A stretch of 64,000 bases of DNA. Origin: Streptomyces davaonensis JCM 4913 (GTDB lineage: Bacteria; Actinomycetota; Actinomycetes; Streptomycetales; Streptomycetaceae). The translations under genes were made by a program, and so were the position numbers. The notes beneath the pieces were generated by a model. The model saw only the letters and a program-made list of their open reading frames with translations, made no database searches and had not been told where the DNA came from. Of the stretch, positions 8,022 through 15,858 are shown piece after piece. The stretch is from assembly GCF_000349325.1 (NCBI RefSeq), contig NC_020504.1, forward strand, positions 6,978,053-7,042,052, in the 5' to 3' direction. Numbering within the stretch: position 1 is the stretch's first letter; every line of letters begins with the position of its first letter.

Positions 8022-9050
8022 TCAGACCTGGCCGGCCTTCTCCAGGGCGGAGCAGCAGGTGTCCACCAGGAGGCGGGTCACGACGTACGGGTCGACGTTG
8101 GCGTTGGGACGGCGGTCCTCGATGTACCCCTTGCCGTCCTTCTCGACCTGCCACGGGATACGCACCGAGGCGCCACGGTTGGAGACGCCGTAGCTGTACT
8201 TGTCCCACGGGGCGGTCTCGTGCAGACCCGTCAGACGGTCGTCGATGCCGGCGCCGTAGTTCTTGACGTGGTCCAGCGGCTTGGAGCCCTCACCGAGCGA
8301 CTCGCACGCGGTGATGATCGCGTCGTAGCCCTCGCGCATCGCCTTGGTGGAGAAGTTGGTGTGCGCACCGGCGCCGTTCCAGTCGCCCTTCACCGGCTTC
8401 GGGTCCAGCGTCGCGGAGACGCCGAAGTCCTCGGCGGTGCGGTAGAGCAGCCAGCGGGCCACCCACATGTGGTCGGAGACCTCCAGCGGGGAGACCGGGC
8501 CGACCTGGAACTCCCACTGGCCGGGCATGACCTCGGCGTTGATGCCGGAGATCGCCAGGCCCGCCTTCAGGCAGTTGTCGAGGTGGGCCTCGACGACGTC
8601 ACGGCCGAAGATCTCGTCCGCGCCGACACCGCAGTAGTAGCCGCCCTGCGGGGCCGGGAAGCCGCCCTTGGGGAAGCCGAGCGGGTAGCCGTCCTTGAAG
8701 AACGTGTACTCCTGCTCGATGCCGAAGATCGGCTCCTGGGACGCGAACTTCTCGGCCACCTCGGCCAGCGCGGCACGGGTGTTGGTGACGTGCGGGGTGA
8801 AGTCGATGTTCAGGACCTCGCACAGCACCAGGATGTCGTCGCCGCCGCGGATCGGGTCCGGGCAGGAGAAGACCGGCTTGAGCACACAGTCCGAGGCGTG
8901 GCCCTCGGCCTGGTTGGTGGAGGACCCGTCGAACCCCCAGATCGGCAGCTCGGCGCCCTTTGCGTCGTCGCCAAGAATCTTGGTCTTCGAACGCAGCTTG
9001 GCCGTCGGCTCGGTGCCGTCGATCCAGATGTACTCAGCCTTGAAGCTCAC
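8022..9050 (-). CDS. glnII: Glutamine synthetase type II
   Basis: A 342-residue GSII that makes glutamine from glutamate, ammonia and ATP in the cytosol. It is the shorter, eukaryote-like enzyme found beside GSI in Streptomyces and some other bacteria. Visible family segments include the N-terminal EYIWIDG, the GFDGSSTNQAEG substrate-loop region, GIEQEY, GDWNGAGAHTNFST and RRPNANVDPY. The GTG start at 9050 (MSFKAEYIW) has GAAGGA 8 nt upstream; an ATG at 9059 is less likely. A four-half-site GlnR box lies about 100 bp upstream, so expression should follow nitrogen limitation. GSII has no adenylylation loop. Confidence 0.97.
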   Translation of the reverse strand: MSFKAEYIWIDGTEPTAKLRSKTKILGDDAKGAELPIWGFDGSSTNQAEGHASDCVLKPVFSCPDPIRGGDDILVLCEVLNIDFTPHVTNTRAALAEVAEKFASQEPIFGIEQEYTFFKDGYPLGFPKGGFPAPQGGYYCGVGADEIFGRDVVEAHLDNCLKAGLAISGINAEVMPGQWEFQVGPVSPLEVSDHMWVARWLLYRTAEDFGVSATLDPKPVKGDWNGAGAHTNFSTKAMREGYDAIITACESLGEGSKPLDHVKNYGAGIDDRLTGLHETAPWDKYSYGVSNRGASVRIPWQVEKDGKGYIEDRRPNANVDPYVVTRLLVDTCCSALEKAGQV

Positions 9051-9151
9051 GGGCCACATCCTTCGGGGTGGGTCTCTAGGCGCACTTGCGGGTGCTGCGG
9101 CGCTGCGGCACTGGGGCGCCGCGCTGATGTCCGCGAGCCTGTCAACAGGCG

Positions 9152-9189
9152 ATTTCCCGGTCATTGCTCGAATGTGAACCCCGTGTTAC
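9152..9189 (-). promoter_or_regulatory. GlnR box of glnII
   Basis: Read on the minus strand there are four half-sites separated by exactly 6 nt each: GTAAC (9185-9189), TTCAC (9174-9178), GCAAT (9163-9167) and GAAAT (9152-9156). This fits the actinobacterial GlnR a1-b1-a2-b2 pattern (gTnAC-n6-GaAAC repeated), with divergence in the middle two sites. It sits about 100-140 bp upstream of the glnII start. Confidence 0.85.
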
Positions 9190-9273
9190 CTGGTGGTTCT
9201 GTGGTGCGATTCACGCTGTGAGGGAGGAGCGGGAGAGATGGGGTGTGCCGGCCATGGCTCGTATGCGATGGGG

Positions 9274-9729
9274 TTAGGACGGTTCCCCTGCCGCCGCGGC
9301 GTCCCGCACCCCGGTCAGAAACCCCCTGATCGCCGCCCGTTCCGCCGCGTCGTACCCCTGGAACAGGTCCACCGTCCGCTCGATCAGCGGACCGAAGAAG
9401 CTCTGCCCGAGCGCGACCGCCTCCTCGGTCACCTCGATCACGACCAGCCGCCGGTCTCGCGTTCCGCGCACCCGCCGCACCATCCCGGCCCGCTCCAGCC
9501 GGTCGATGAGCCCCGTGGTCCCCGCCGAGTTCAGCCCGAGCGCGGCCCCGAGCCGCCCGGCCGTCAGCTCCTTGCCCGCGCGTGCGGCGTCCATGAGGGC
9601 GATCAGGGCGCGGACGTCCGTCGGATGCATGCCGTTGCGCTGGGCGAAGCGGGCGCTGTGCAGGCCGAGTTCGACGGTCACCGCGCGCAGCAGATGAACG
9701 ATCTCCATGTCCGGCCCCTGGGACTCCAT
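9274..9729 (-). CDS. MarR-family transcriptional regulator
   Basis: A 151-residue winged-helix dimeric repressor. The core is LTAGRLGAALGLNSAGTTGLIDRLERAG (helix-turn-helix, about residues 55-85), followed by the wing RGTRDRRLVVIEVTEEA with the conserved D-R-R. It is divergent from the alpha/beta hydrolase gene at 9800, with 70 bp between the starts containing a perfect palindrome. That layout strongly suggests it represses itself and the hydrolase. The effector ligand is unknown and may be a hydrolase substrate. Confidence 0.93.
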   Translation of the reverse strand: MESQGPDMEIVHLLRAVTVELGLHSARFAQRNGMHPTDVRALIALMDAARAGKELTAGRLGAALGLNSAGTTGLIDRLERAGMVRRVRGTRDRRLVVIEVTEEAVALGQSFFGPLIERTVDLFQGYDAAERAAIRGFLTGVRDAAAAGEPS

Positions 9730-9761
9730 GCCTGCCTCCGGCTATCATCTCGCCAACCGAG

Positions 9762-9780
9762 TATCTCGCTCAGCGAGATA
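9762..9780. promoter_or_regulatory. Palindromic operator in the marR/hydrolase intergenic region
   Basis: A perfect 19-bp palindrome, TATCTCGCT-C-AGCGAGATA (9-bp arms around one base), sits between the divergent MarR regulator and hydrolase. Lengths of 16-20 bp with AT-rich ends are usual for MarR operators. A partial copy (TATCATCTCGCC) lies at about 9743-9754. Confidence 0.8.
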
Positions 9781-9799
9781 ATAAGGGGGATGGCGGCGT

Positions 9800-10678
9800 A
9801 TGGGCGGCCCCAAAGGGCGCGACATCGGTAACGGACGCGGCTTCGACGAGGACGCCTTCCTCGCGGCCTACGACAAGGTCATGGCCAAGTGGCCCGCCGA
9901 TCGGGAGGCGGTGACCGTCCCCACGCCGTTCGGCACGGCGTACGTCCAGGTCTGCGGCCCCTCCTCGGGCCCGCCGCTGCTGCTCCTGCCGGGCGGCGGG
10001 GCGGCCGCCGCGTCCTGGTACGCGCAGGTGGGCGAACTGGCCCGGACACGGCGCGTGTACGCCGTCGACCCGCCCGGCGTCGCGGGCCGCGGCACCGTCG
10101 ACCGGCCACCCAGCACGGCCTCCGACCTCACGGCCTGGCTGGGCGCGGTCCTCGACGGCCTCGGCGTGAGGCGGGTGGACCTCGGCGGGCACTCCTACGG
10201 CGGCTGGATCGCGCTGCGGTTCGCGCTGGACGTGCCCGACCGGGTGCGCCGCCTGTTCCTCCTGGACCCGACCCAGTGCTTCGCCGGGTACAAGGCGGCG
10301 TACCTGATGCGGGCGCTGCCGATGCTGCTGCGGCCGACGCCCCGCCGGGTGCGGGCCTTCCTTGAGTGGGAGACCGGGGGAGTGCCGCTGGACCCCGACT
10401 GGCTCCGGCTCCAGGAGGCGGCCGCCGGCTTCCCCTCCGTGAAGCCGGTGACCGGTCCCCGCCCGTCAGCGGCGGAGCTGCGCACCCTGGACGTGCCGGT
10501 CCTGCTGCTCCTGGCCGGGAGCAGCAGGACGCATGACACGTACGAGGCGGCGAGGCGGGCGCGTGCGGTGCTGCCGCACGGCGATACGGAGATCCTTCCG
10601 GAGATCTCCCATCACGCGCTGCCTCAGGCGGCACCCCCCGGGATGACCGGCCGCCTCAACTCGTTCCTGACGACGTGA
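9800..10678 (+). CDS. Alpha/beta-hydrolase
   Basis: A 292-residue alpha/beta-hydrolase. The nucleophile elbow is GGHSYGG (Ser132), with an oxyanion-side motif LLPGGGAAAASW (about residues 63-74), a mid-domain acid (FLLDPTQ region) and a C-terminal His in EISHHALP. The size and lid-like segment between residues 160 and 220 fit small-molecule esterases and lactonases. The ATG at 9800 has AAGGGGG 10 nt upstream. It is divergently paired with a MarR regulator, so it probably acts on the compound sensed by that regulator. The substrate is unknown. Confidence 0.9.
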   Translation: MGGPKGRDIGNGRGFDEDAFLAAYDKVMAKWPADREAVTVPTPFGTAYVQVCGPSSGPPLLLLPGGGAAAASWYAQVGELARTRRVYAVDPPGVAGRGTVDRPPSTASDLTAWLGAVLDGLGVRRVDLGGHSYGGWIALRFALDVPDRVRRLFLLDPTQCFAGYKAAYLMRALPMLLRPTPRRVRAFLEWETGGVPLDPDWLRLQEAAAGFPSVKPVTGPRPSAAELRTLDVPVLLLLAGSSRTHDTYEAARRARAVLPHGDTEILPEISHHALPQAAPPGMTGRLNSFLTT

Positions 10679-10699
10679 GCGACGTGCTCGACCGATGCC

Positions 10700-11410
10700 T
10701 CACCCCACCTTCTCGATCACGGCCCGGCGGATCAGGAACTTGCCGGGCTCGCGGACCTGCTCGAAGGCCGCGTTGTTCAGCAGCGTGCAGCTGCCGGAGA
10801 CCGAGGTGACCTCGACGGTCGTGGACTTGTTGTTGTCGAGGTTGGTGACCTTCACCTTGGTGCCGATCGGCAGCACGTTGCTGGACGCGGCCGGGGCGCC
10901 GCCCTCACCGGAGAGGGTGACGGTGGAGCCGTTGCACACCTGCTCACCGGAGCCCGGCTGAGCCGGCGCCTCGGGCTGGGCGGCCTGGTCCTGGCCTTGT
11001 CCCTGCTCCTGGCCCTGTCCCTGGTCCTGACCCTGACCCTGGCCCTGTTCCTGGCCCTGGTCCTCGGCGGGCGGCGCGGCGGGCGCTGCCGCCTGGGAGC
11101 CCTGAGCCGACTCCCCGACGACGCAACCGGACGCCTCCTGCTGGACCTTGATCTGCTCGATGACCGCCTCGCGGTTGGCGATCCGGGCCTGCGACTGGGC
11201 GTCCGGGTTGGCCTTCTGCCCCTCGATGAACTTCTCGTTGTTGCCGAGCGCGGTGGCGAGGCCCTGGCAGACACTCGACTCCGCGGCGGTCTTCGGCGGC
11301 GCGGCGTTCGAGGTGCTCGCCATGACGAAAGCACCGCCGCCCGCCACGCTCGCCGCGCTGACGAGCAGCGCGATCTTCTTCTTCGTACTGAGCGTTCGCC
11401 TGCGTGACAT
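10700..11410 (-). CDS. Secreted protein with Gln/Gly repeat linker and RlpA-like C-terminal domain
   Basis: A 236-residue exported protein. The start ATG has GGAGG 5-6 nt upstream. A basic, hydrophobic signal (residues 1-37, ending SNAAPP) leads to a helical region bounded by Cys (VCQGL and GCVVG). A repetitive Gln-Gly/Asp linker (about residues 115-145) follows. The last 85 residues, with VLPIGTKVKVTNLDNNKS-TVEV, resemble a double-psi beta-barrel of the RlpA/expansin kind. The catalytic N-D-R-G-P segment of RlpA is replaced by TSVSGSC, so it may bind the wall rather than cut it. The fold call is pattern-based. Confidence 0.75.
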   Translation of the reverse strand: MSRRRTLSTKKKIALLVSAASVAGGGAFVMASTSNAAPPKTAAESSVCQGLATALGNNEKFIEGQKANPDAQSQARIANREAVIEQIKVQQEASGCVVGESAQGSQAAAPAAPPAEDQGQEQGQGQGQDQGQGQEQGQGQDQAAQPEAPAQPGSGEQVCNGSTVTLSGEGGAPAASSNVLPIGTKVKVTNLDNNKSTTVEVTSVSGSCTLLNNAAFEQVREPGKFLIRRAVIEKVG

Positions 11411-11527
11411 GCGCGCCTCCTGGAAGGTGGGGAGCTGTACGCCGCTATGTACGAGATACCGAACGAAGTTACTCAGCGGTTACAGGAGTCACCTCAAGTG
11501 ACCCGCGTCACACGGGAGTTGAGCCGC

Positions 11528-12436
11528 TCAGTCGTCGCCGTCCTCATAGGCCACCACCGTGTCGTTGACGTGCTGAAGCAGCCCTTGCGTCTGCCGGGTC
11601 AGCTCCGCCTCGCCGGTCTCGGCGCCGTCACCCCACTGCCCGTTGGCGAACACCACGGACCGCACGGTCATCAGCCGCTCGAAGACCCCGGACGACCCCG
11701 GCGGCACGGTCGGCAGCCCCGCCTCCGGCGCCGGGTCCAGCGAGACGACCTGGTAGGTCACCGGGTCCATGGAGGCCATCGCGAACACCCGTGAGGCGTC
11801 CTCGACGTTCTGGAAACTCAGCACGGTGACCGTCACCTGCGAGCGCCGGTCCTTGTCCGTGAACATGGCCGCGCTCATCCGCGCGCACGGCTCACCCTGC
11901 TCCATCAGCTCGGCCAGCTCCGTCGACATCCTGGGCGGGCAGTCCGTGGTGGTCCCCCATTCGACGCGCTCGTAGGTCGAACCGTCCTTGAGCGTCACGG
12001 TCTTCTGGGGGAACGCCTGCTCCGCGGTGATGACCGGTCGGGCCAGCAGCGAGGGCAGTGCGCTGGGTGCGTTGGACGGGTCGCCGACGTCCACGCGCGG
12101 GACCCCGGTGGTGGCGGACGGCTCGGGTGTGGCGCTCGGTGTCGAGGCCGAGGCCGCCGACGGGTCCTCGTCGCCGCCGGTCAGCAGCAGGGCCCCGGCG
12201 ACGACGGCCAGGGCCAGCACTCCACCGGTCACGCCGGCCGCGATGCGCCGAGTGCGCCGCCGCCGTATCCGCTCCTGCTCAGCGGCCCAGGCGGCCTGCG
12301 GATCGGGTCCGGCCGGGTATCCGTAGGGAGTCCCGGGATACCCGTACTGCGGCTGTCCGTAGGGCGGTTGTGGTGGTGGCTGCCCCTGCGGGTATCCGTT
12401 CTGTCCGTACGGCGTTCCATGATCACCGAATGTCAT
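11528..12436 (-). CDS. Single-pass membrane protein with Pro/Gly/Tyr-rich cytoplasmic tail
   Basis: A 302-residue protein. The first 45 residues are rich in Pro, Gly, Tyr and Gln (YPQGQPPPQPPYGQ style), a disordered cytoplasmic region common in actinobacterial membrane proteins. A strongly basic stretch (RIRRRRTRR) precedes one transmembrane helix (about residues 66-86). The extracytoplasmic domain of about 210 residues has a Cys pair (DCPPRM and EPCARM) and conserved-looking strands but no recognisable enzyme motif. Function unknown. It lies upstream of the secreted protein at 10700 on the same strand, about 117 nt apart. Confidence 0.82.
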   Translation of the reverse strand: MTFGDHGTPYGQNGYPQGQPPPQPPYGQPQYGYPGTPYGYPAGPDPQAAWAAEQERIRRRRTRRIAAGVTGGVLALAVVAGALLLTGGDEDPSAASASTPSATPEPSATTGVPRVDVGDPSNAPSALPSLLARPVITAEQAFPQKTVTLKDGSTYERVEWGTTTDCPPRMSTELAELMEQGEPCARMSAAMFTDKDRRSQVTVTVLSFQNVEDASRVFAMASMDPVTYQVVSLDPAPEAGLPTVPPGSSGVFERLMTVRSVVFANGQWGDGAETGEAELTRQTQGLLQHVNDTVVAYEDGDD

Positions 12437-12510
12437 GGCCGCGGAGGGTAACAGCCGGTGGGCCCTCCGCTCACACCGGGCGACAAACCCTCAACTACCG
12501 TACGCAAGCG

Positions 12511-12873
12511 TCACTTTCGGGACAGCGCGTCCCGTACCGCCTCGTCCGTGCGGCCCACCACCGCCGTGCCGTCCTCCGCGGTGATGATCGGGCGCTGGAT
12601 CAGCTTGGGGTGCGCGGCCAGTGCGGCGATCCAGCGCTCCCGGGAGTCCTCGTCCCGCGCCCACTCCTTGAGTCCCAGCTCCTTGGCGGCGGGCTCCTGG
12701 GTGCGGGTGATGTCCCAGGGTTCGAGGCCGAGCCGGTCGAGTACGGCCCGGATCTCGTCCTCGCTCGGGACGTCCTCCAGGTAGCGGCGGACCGTGTACT
12801 CGGCGCCCTCGGCGTCGAGCAGGCTCAGGGCGCTGCGGCACTTGGAACAGGCGGGGTTGATCCAGATCTCCAT
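12511..12873 (-). CDS. ArsC/Spx-family reductase-like protein
   Basis: A 120-residue thioredoxin-fold protein of the arsenate reductase (ArsC)/YffB/Spx group. The N-terminal NPACSKCR motif carries the active-site Cys plus a second Cys three residues later, a CxxC version of the usual CSxSR. Conserved later elements are ITRTQEP, LIQRPII and GRTDEAV. The ATG at 12873 (MEIWINPAC) marks the start of the fold; no Shine-Dalgarno is visible, so the message may be leaderless. No ars genes lie nearby, so a general thiol-reductase role is more likely than arsenic resistance. Confidence 0.88.
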   Translation of the reverse strand: MEIWINPACSKCRSALSLLDAEGAEYTVRRYLEDVPSEDEIRAVLDRLGLEPWDITRTQEPAAKELGLKEWARDEDSRERWIAALAAHPKLIQRPIITAEDGTAVVGRTDEAVRDALSRK

Positions 12874-13107
12874 GGCGACAACGGTAACGGGGGCGGGCGC
12901 GCCCTGACTCTGTTCGATTTCCGGGTGCCTCAGAAGCCCCTCCCTGACCTGCCGTGACATCCGCCCAATTACCTTCTCCACCTGGTCTTTTGATGACTTG
13001 TGGAGGTCTGCTGATTGTCAGTGGTGGGCAGTAAACTAGGAGCAGTGTTCGAGGGTGTCGCCGGAGCGTCCGGACGACGGCACCCTGACCGCGACAGGAG
13101 GATGCCT

Positions 13108-13422
13108 GTGCCCGCTGCCGCACTGAAGCCGAAGCCGTTGCCGACCCAGTCCACCGCGAAGCGCCCTGTCCTGCTGGACCTGCCGTACGCGCCGCTGGAG
13201 AAGCGCGCGCTGCCGCCGGGCCGCCCGCGCGAGTGGTACGTCACCCACAACCGCCGCCTCAAGGCCATGCGCCTGGCCATAGCCCTGCTCGACTCGGGCG
13301 TCTACATGCCGAACCAGGCCCGCAACGAGACGATCCGCGACACCGCGGAACTGATCGGCGTCCACCCACCGTCGGACACGACCTGCCACATGGTCCGGGC
13401 CCTGATGCGCTACTCAAGGTGA
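13108..13422 (+). CDS. Conserved small basic protein
   Basis: A 104-residue basic protein of unknown function. The start is GTG 13108 because AGGAGG (13096-13101) sits 6 nt before it; the nearer ATG at 13102 touches the Shine-Dalgarno. It has a Pro/Lys-rich N-terminus and a helical C-terminal half (EWYVTHNRRLKAMRLAIALL to TCHMVRALMRY). No catalytic motif is seen. It is the kind of short protein conserved across Streptomyces. It is divergent from the ArsC-like gene and followed by a strong terminator. Confidence 0.75.
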   Translation: MPAAALKPKPLPTQSTAKRPVLLDLPYAPLEKRALPPGRPREWYVTHNRRLKAMRLAIALLDSGVYMPNQARNETIRDTAELIGVHPPSDTTCHMVRALMRYSR

Positions 13423-13428
13423 GCGAAG

Positions 13429-13470
13429 GTGCCGGGCGCCCCGCGAGAGCGGGCTGCCCGGCACCCCTTT
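13429..13470 (+). terminator. Hairpin terminator
   Basis: A 10-bp stem GGTGCCGGGC (13429-13438) pairs with 13456-13465. The enclosed segment has a second short stem (CCCGC/GCGGG), and CCTTTT follows. It terminates the small gene ending at 13422. Confidence 0.8.
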
Positions 13471-13566
13471 TCACCCGTTCGTCCGCCCCGGACATGCGCG
13501 CGCCCTCCCTCCGGCCTTCACTGCGATCAGGAGGTGGCGGGTGCGTTTCCAGGGAGGTCCGATGGC

Positions 13567-14949
13567 GTGGTTCCGCATGTGCTCGGCTCCGGCCCGACGG
13601 CCCCGCCCATGAGCACCCCCGTCGACCGCGCCCGCCGCGGCAAGGAAGCGCGCAAACGCCTGCCGCGCTCCGAGCACGCCCGCTGGCTGCCCTCCGTCGA
13701 CCGGGCCGACCCCGTCGGCGTGCTGGAGCGCCAGGGCCGGGACCGCCTCCCGGAGCTGCTGCCGATCCGGTACGGCCGGATGGCCGCCTCGCCGTTCGCC
13801 TTCCTGCGCGGTGCCGCCGCCGTCCTCGCCGCCGACCTGGCCACGTCCCCGCACTCCGGCCTGACCGTGCAGCTCTGCGGCGACGCCCACCTGCTCAACT
13901 TCGGCCTGTACGCCTCCCCGGAACGCACCCTGCTGTTCGACCTCAACGACTTCGACGAGACCTTCCCCGGCCCCTTCGAATGGGACGTCAAACGGCTCGC
14001 CGCCAGCGTCGCCGTCGCCGCCCGCGAGAACAGCCACAGCGAGAACGACGTACGCCGCTCGGCGCTCGCGGCCACCACCGCGTACCGCACCCAGATGCGC
14101 CGCCTGGCCGGGATGGGCGAACTCGCCGTCTGGTACGAGCGGATCGACGCCGAGCGCCTGCTCCCCTTCGCCCGCACCGCCCGCGGCCGCCGCCAGGTGG
14201 AGTCCACGCTGGCCCGCGCCCGCCGCCGCACCAGCCTCCAGGCCCTCGGCAAGCTCACCGAAGTCGTCGACGGCCGCCGCCGGATCATCCACGACCCCCC
14301 GCTCCTGGAACCCGCCGGCGCCGCCGACGCGGCCTCCCTGCGCAAGATCTTCAGCGACTACCGCTCGACTCTCTCCGAGGAGCGCCGGCTGCTGCTGGAC
14401 CGCTACCGCTTCGTCGACGCCGCCCGCAAGGTCGTCGGCGTCGGCAGCGTCGGCACCCGCTGCTTCATCGTGCTGCTCACCGGACGCGACGCGAACGACC
14501 CGCTGTTCCTCCAGATCAAGGAGGCCCGCAAGTCCGTACTGGAGGAACACCTGCCGAGCGGCCCGTACGTCCATCCCGGGCGCCGGGTCGTCGTCGGCCA
14601 GCGGCTGATGCAGGCGGCCGGGGACATCTTCCTCGGCTGGATGACCGGACCGCAGGGCCGCGCCTACTACTGGCGCCAGCTGCGCGACATGAAGGGCTCC
14701 GCCGAGGTCGCCGCCATGGGCCCGCGCCAACTGCGCCGGTACGCCGAGCTCTGCGGCACCGCGCTGGCCCGCGCGCACGCCCGCTCCGGCGACCGGATCG
14801 CGGTGGCCGCCTACCTCGGCGGCGCCGACACCTTCGACCGGGCCGTCACCGACTTCGCCCTCGCCTACGCGGACCAGACCGCCACCGACCACGCGGCTCT
14901 GTGCGCGGCGGTGGCGGCGGGCGTGCTCCGGGCGGCCCCGGACGTGTGA
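13567..14949 (+). CDS. DUF2252 family protein (kinase-fold-like)
   Basis: A protein of about 460 residues matching DUF2252. Signatures are PIRYGRMAASPFAFLRGAAA, then LCGDAHLLNFG (a catalytic-loop-like GDxHxxN as in aminoglycoside-phosphotransferase kinases) and FDLNDFDET (a DFD-type metal motif). Later segments VGSVGTRCFIVLL and FLQIKEARKS are also family-like. The motif order suggests a protein-kinase-like phosphotransferase fold; the substrate is unknown. GTG 13567 has GGGAGG 9 nt upstream. ATG 13609 (MSTPVDRARRG) is an alternative and matches where conserved sequence begins. Confidence 0.88.
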   Translation: MVPHVLGSGPTAPPMSTPVDRARRGKEARKRLPRSEHARWLPSVDRADPVGVLERQGRDRLPELLPIRYGRMAASPFAFLRGAAAVLAADLATSPHSGLTVQLCGDAHLLNFGLYASPERTLLFDLNDFDETFPGPFEWDVKRLAASVAVAARENSHSENDVRRSALAATTAYRTQMRRLAGMGELAVWYERIDAERLLPFARTARGRRQVESTLARARRRTSLQALGKLTEVVDGRRRIIHDPPLLEPAGAADAASLRKIFSDYRSTLSEERRLLLDRYRFVDAARKVVGVGSVGTRCFIVLLTGRDANDPLFLQIKEARKSVLEEHLPSGPYVHPGRRVVVGQRLMQAAGDIFLGWMTGPQGRAYYWRQLRDMKGSAEVAAMGPRQLRRYAELCGTALARAHARSGDRIAVAAYLGGADTFDRAVTDFALAYADQTATDHAALCAAVAAGVLRAAPDV

Positions 14950-14951
14950 CC

Positions 14952-14982
14952 GGTCCGGCCGGGTCAGCGGTCCGGCCGGATC
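14952..14982. terminator. Hairpin between convergent genes
   Basis: TCCGGCCGG (14954-14962) pairs with CCGGCCGGA (14972-14980) over a 9-nt loop. It sits exactly between the convergent DUF2252 and DUF1269 stop codons. There is no T-run, so the terminator call rests on position and stem strength. Confidence 0.6.
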
Positions 14983-15484
14983 ACTGCTCGGGTGTCTTCA
15001 GGGCCACCTCGATGGCCTCCCGCAGATGGTCCTCGTCGGCCTTGCTGAGCGAGGTCTGCACCAACTCGCCGCCGTAGGGGATGAGTTGCGGGATCACCTT
15101 GTCCTCGGCCGCCTTCTTCACCAGCACGAACAGGGCGCCCGCGCCCGGGCGCAGATTCTGGCTGAGGTTCTTCATGAAGTCGTCGTTGATGCCCGTGTCC
15201 GTGAACTTGCCGCCGGCCGCACCGGCCGCCGCGCCCACCGCCGCACCGAGCAGCGGCGCCAGGAAGAGCAGCCCGATCACACCGCCCCACAGCGCGCCGC
15301 CGGCCGCGCCGACGGCCGTGTGGTTCACCGCCTGATGCAGCTTGATCTTCCCGTCCGGATGGCGCTCGACCACGACCGCGTCCTCCAGCTCCACCAGATG
15401 CTGCTTGGACAGCTCGAACAGCTTCTCGCGCACCTGGTTCGCCGTGGCGACGTCGTCGTAGGCGATGACGAAGAGATCACTCAT
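14981..15484 (-). CDS. DUF1269 membrane-associated protein
   Basis: A 167-residue protein matching DUF1269. The N-terminus [18 protein letters not shown] leads to a central Gly/Ala-rich hydrophobic hairpin (about residues 58-92) flanked by family segments [20 protein letters not shown] and [10 protein letters not shown]. The last part ([12 protein letters not shown] and [18 protein letters not shown]) is a soluble alpha/beta region. The glycine-rich helices resemble glycine-zipper segments that insert into membranes. Function is not established; such proteins are often stress-linked. Transcription faces away from the small membrane gene at 15603. Confidence 0.9.
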   Translation of the reverse strand: MSDLFVIAYDDVATANQVREKLFELSKQHLVELEDAVVVERHPDGKIKLHQAVNHTAVGAAGGALWGGVIGLLFLAPLLGAAVGAAAGAAGGKFTDTGINDDFMKNLSQNLRPGAGALFVLVKKAAEDKVIPQLIPYGGELVQTSLSKADEDHLREAIEVALKTPEQ

Positions 15485-15602
15485 CCTGGGACACCCCTTT
15501 TTTCACTTCTCACCGGAATTGCGGCTTTCGCGCAATCGATCCGACTCTAGAACCGGGAAAAAAGGGATGCACGCCGAGTGACCGGCTTCCTACGCTGGAG
15601 CC

Positions 15603-15851
15603 ATGGGCACCATCGTCCTCACCGGGACCGTCGTCCTGGTCATCATGGGATTCGGAAACTCTCTCTACTGGCTCGCCGCCGTAGCCGTGCTCTACCTGTA
15701 CGTGAAGTACGGGCGCAACGCCTCGCCCACGCCTCCGTCGGGCGGTTCCGGCCCGGCGCCGTCGGACTACCGCGCGTACCGCGACCGCCGTGACCTCCAG
15801 GCCAAGTGGGAGCGCCGCTACCAGCGCGAGCGCGGCGGCCGTAACCGCTGA
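15603..15851 (+). CDS. Small single-pass membrane protein
   Basis: An 82-residue protein with one or two hydrophobic segments in residues 1-37 (TIVLTGTVVLVIMGFGNSLY and WLAAVAVLYLYV). A Pro/Gly-rich linker and a strongly basic, Arg/Tyr-rich cytoplasmic tail (DYRAYRDRRDLQAKWERRY) follow. The family is not recognised by name. It is divergent from the DUF1269 gene, with about 118 bp shared upstream, and converges on the pspAB-htpX operon. Confidence 0.75.
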   Translation: MGTIVLTGTVVLVIMGFGNSLYWLAAVAVLYLYVKYGRNASPTPPSGGSGPAPSDYRAYRDRRDLQAKWERRYQRERGGRNR

Positions 15852-15858
15852 GCCCCGC

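Noticed and set aside
5898..9221. An 1107-codon plus-strand frame
   Set aside because: It is antisense to the HEAT-repeat gene and glnII, whose protein families are clear. Its translation has shadow composition.
10978..11060. CCTGGCCCTGT-type tandem repeat
   Set aside because: It encodes the Gln/Gly linker of the secreted protein. It is a coding low-complexity tract, not a mobile repeat.
12511..12873. Arsenic-resistance gene arsC
   Set aside because: The motif is CxxC and there is no ars regulator or pump nearby, so only ArsC/Spx-family membership is claimed.
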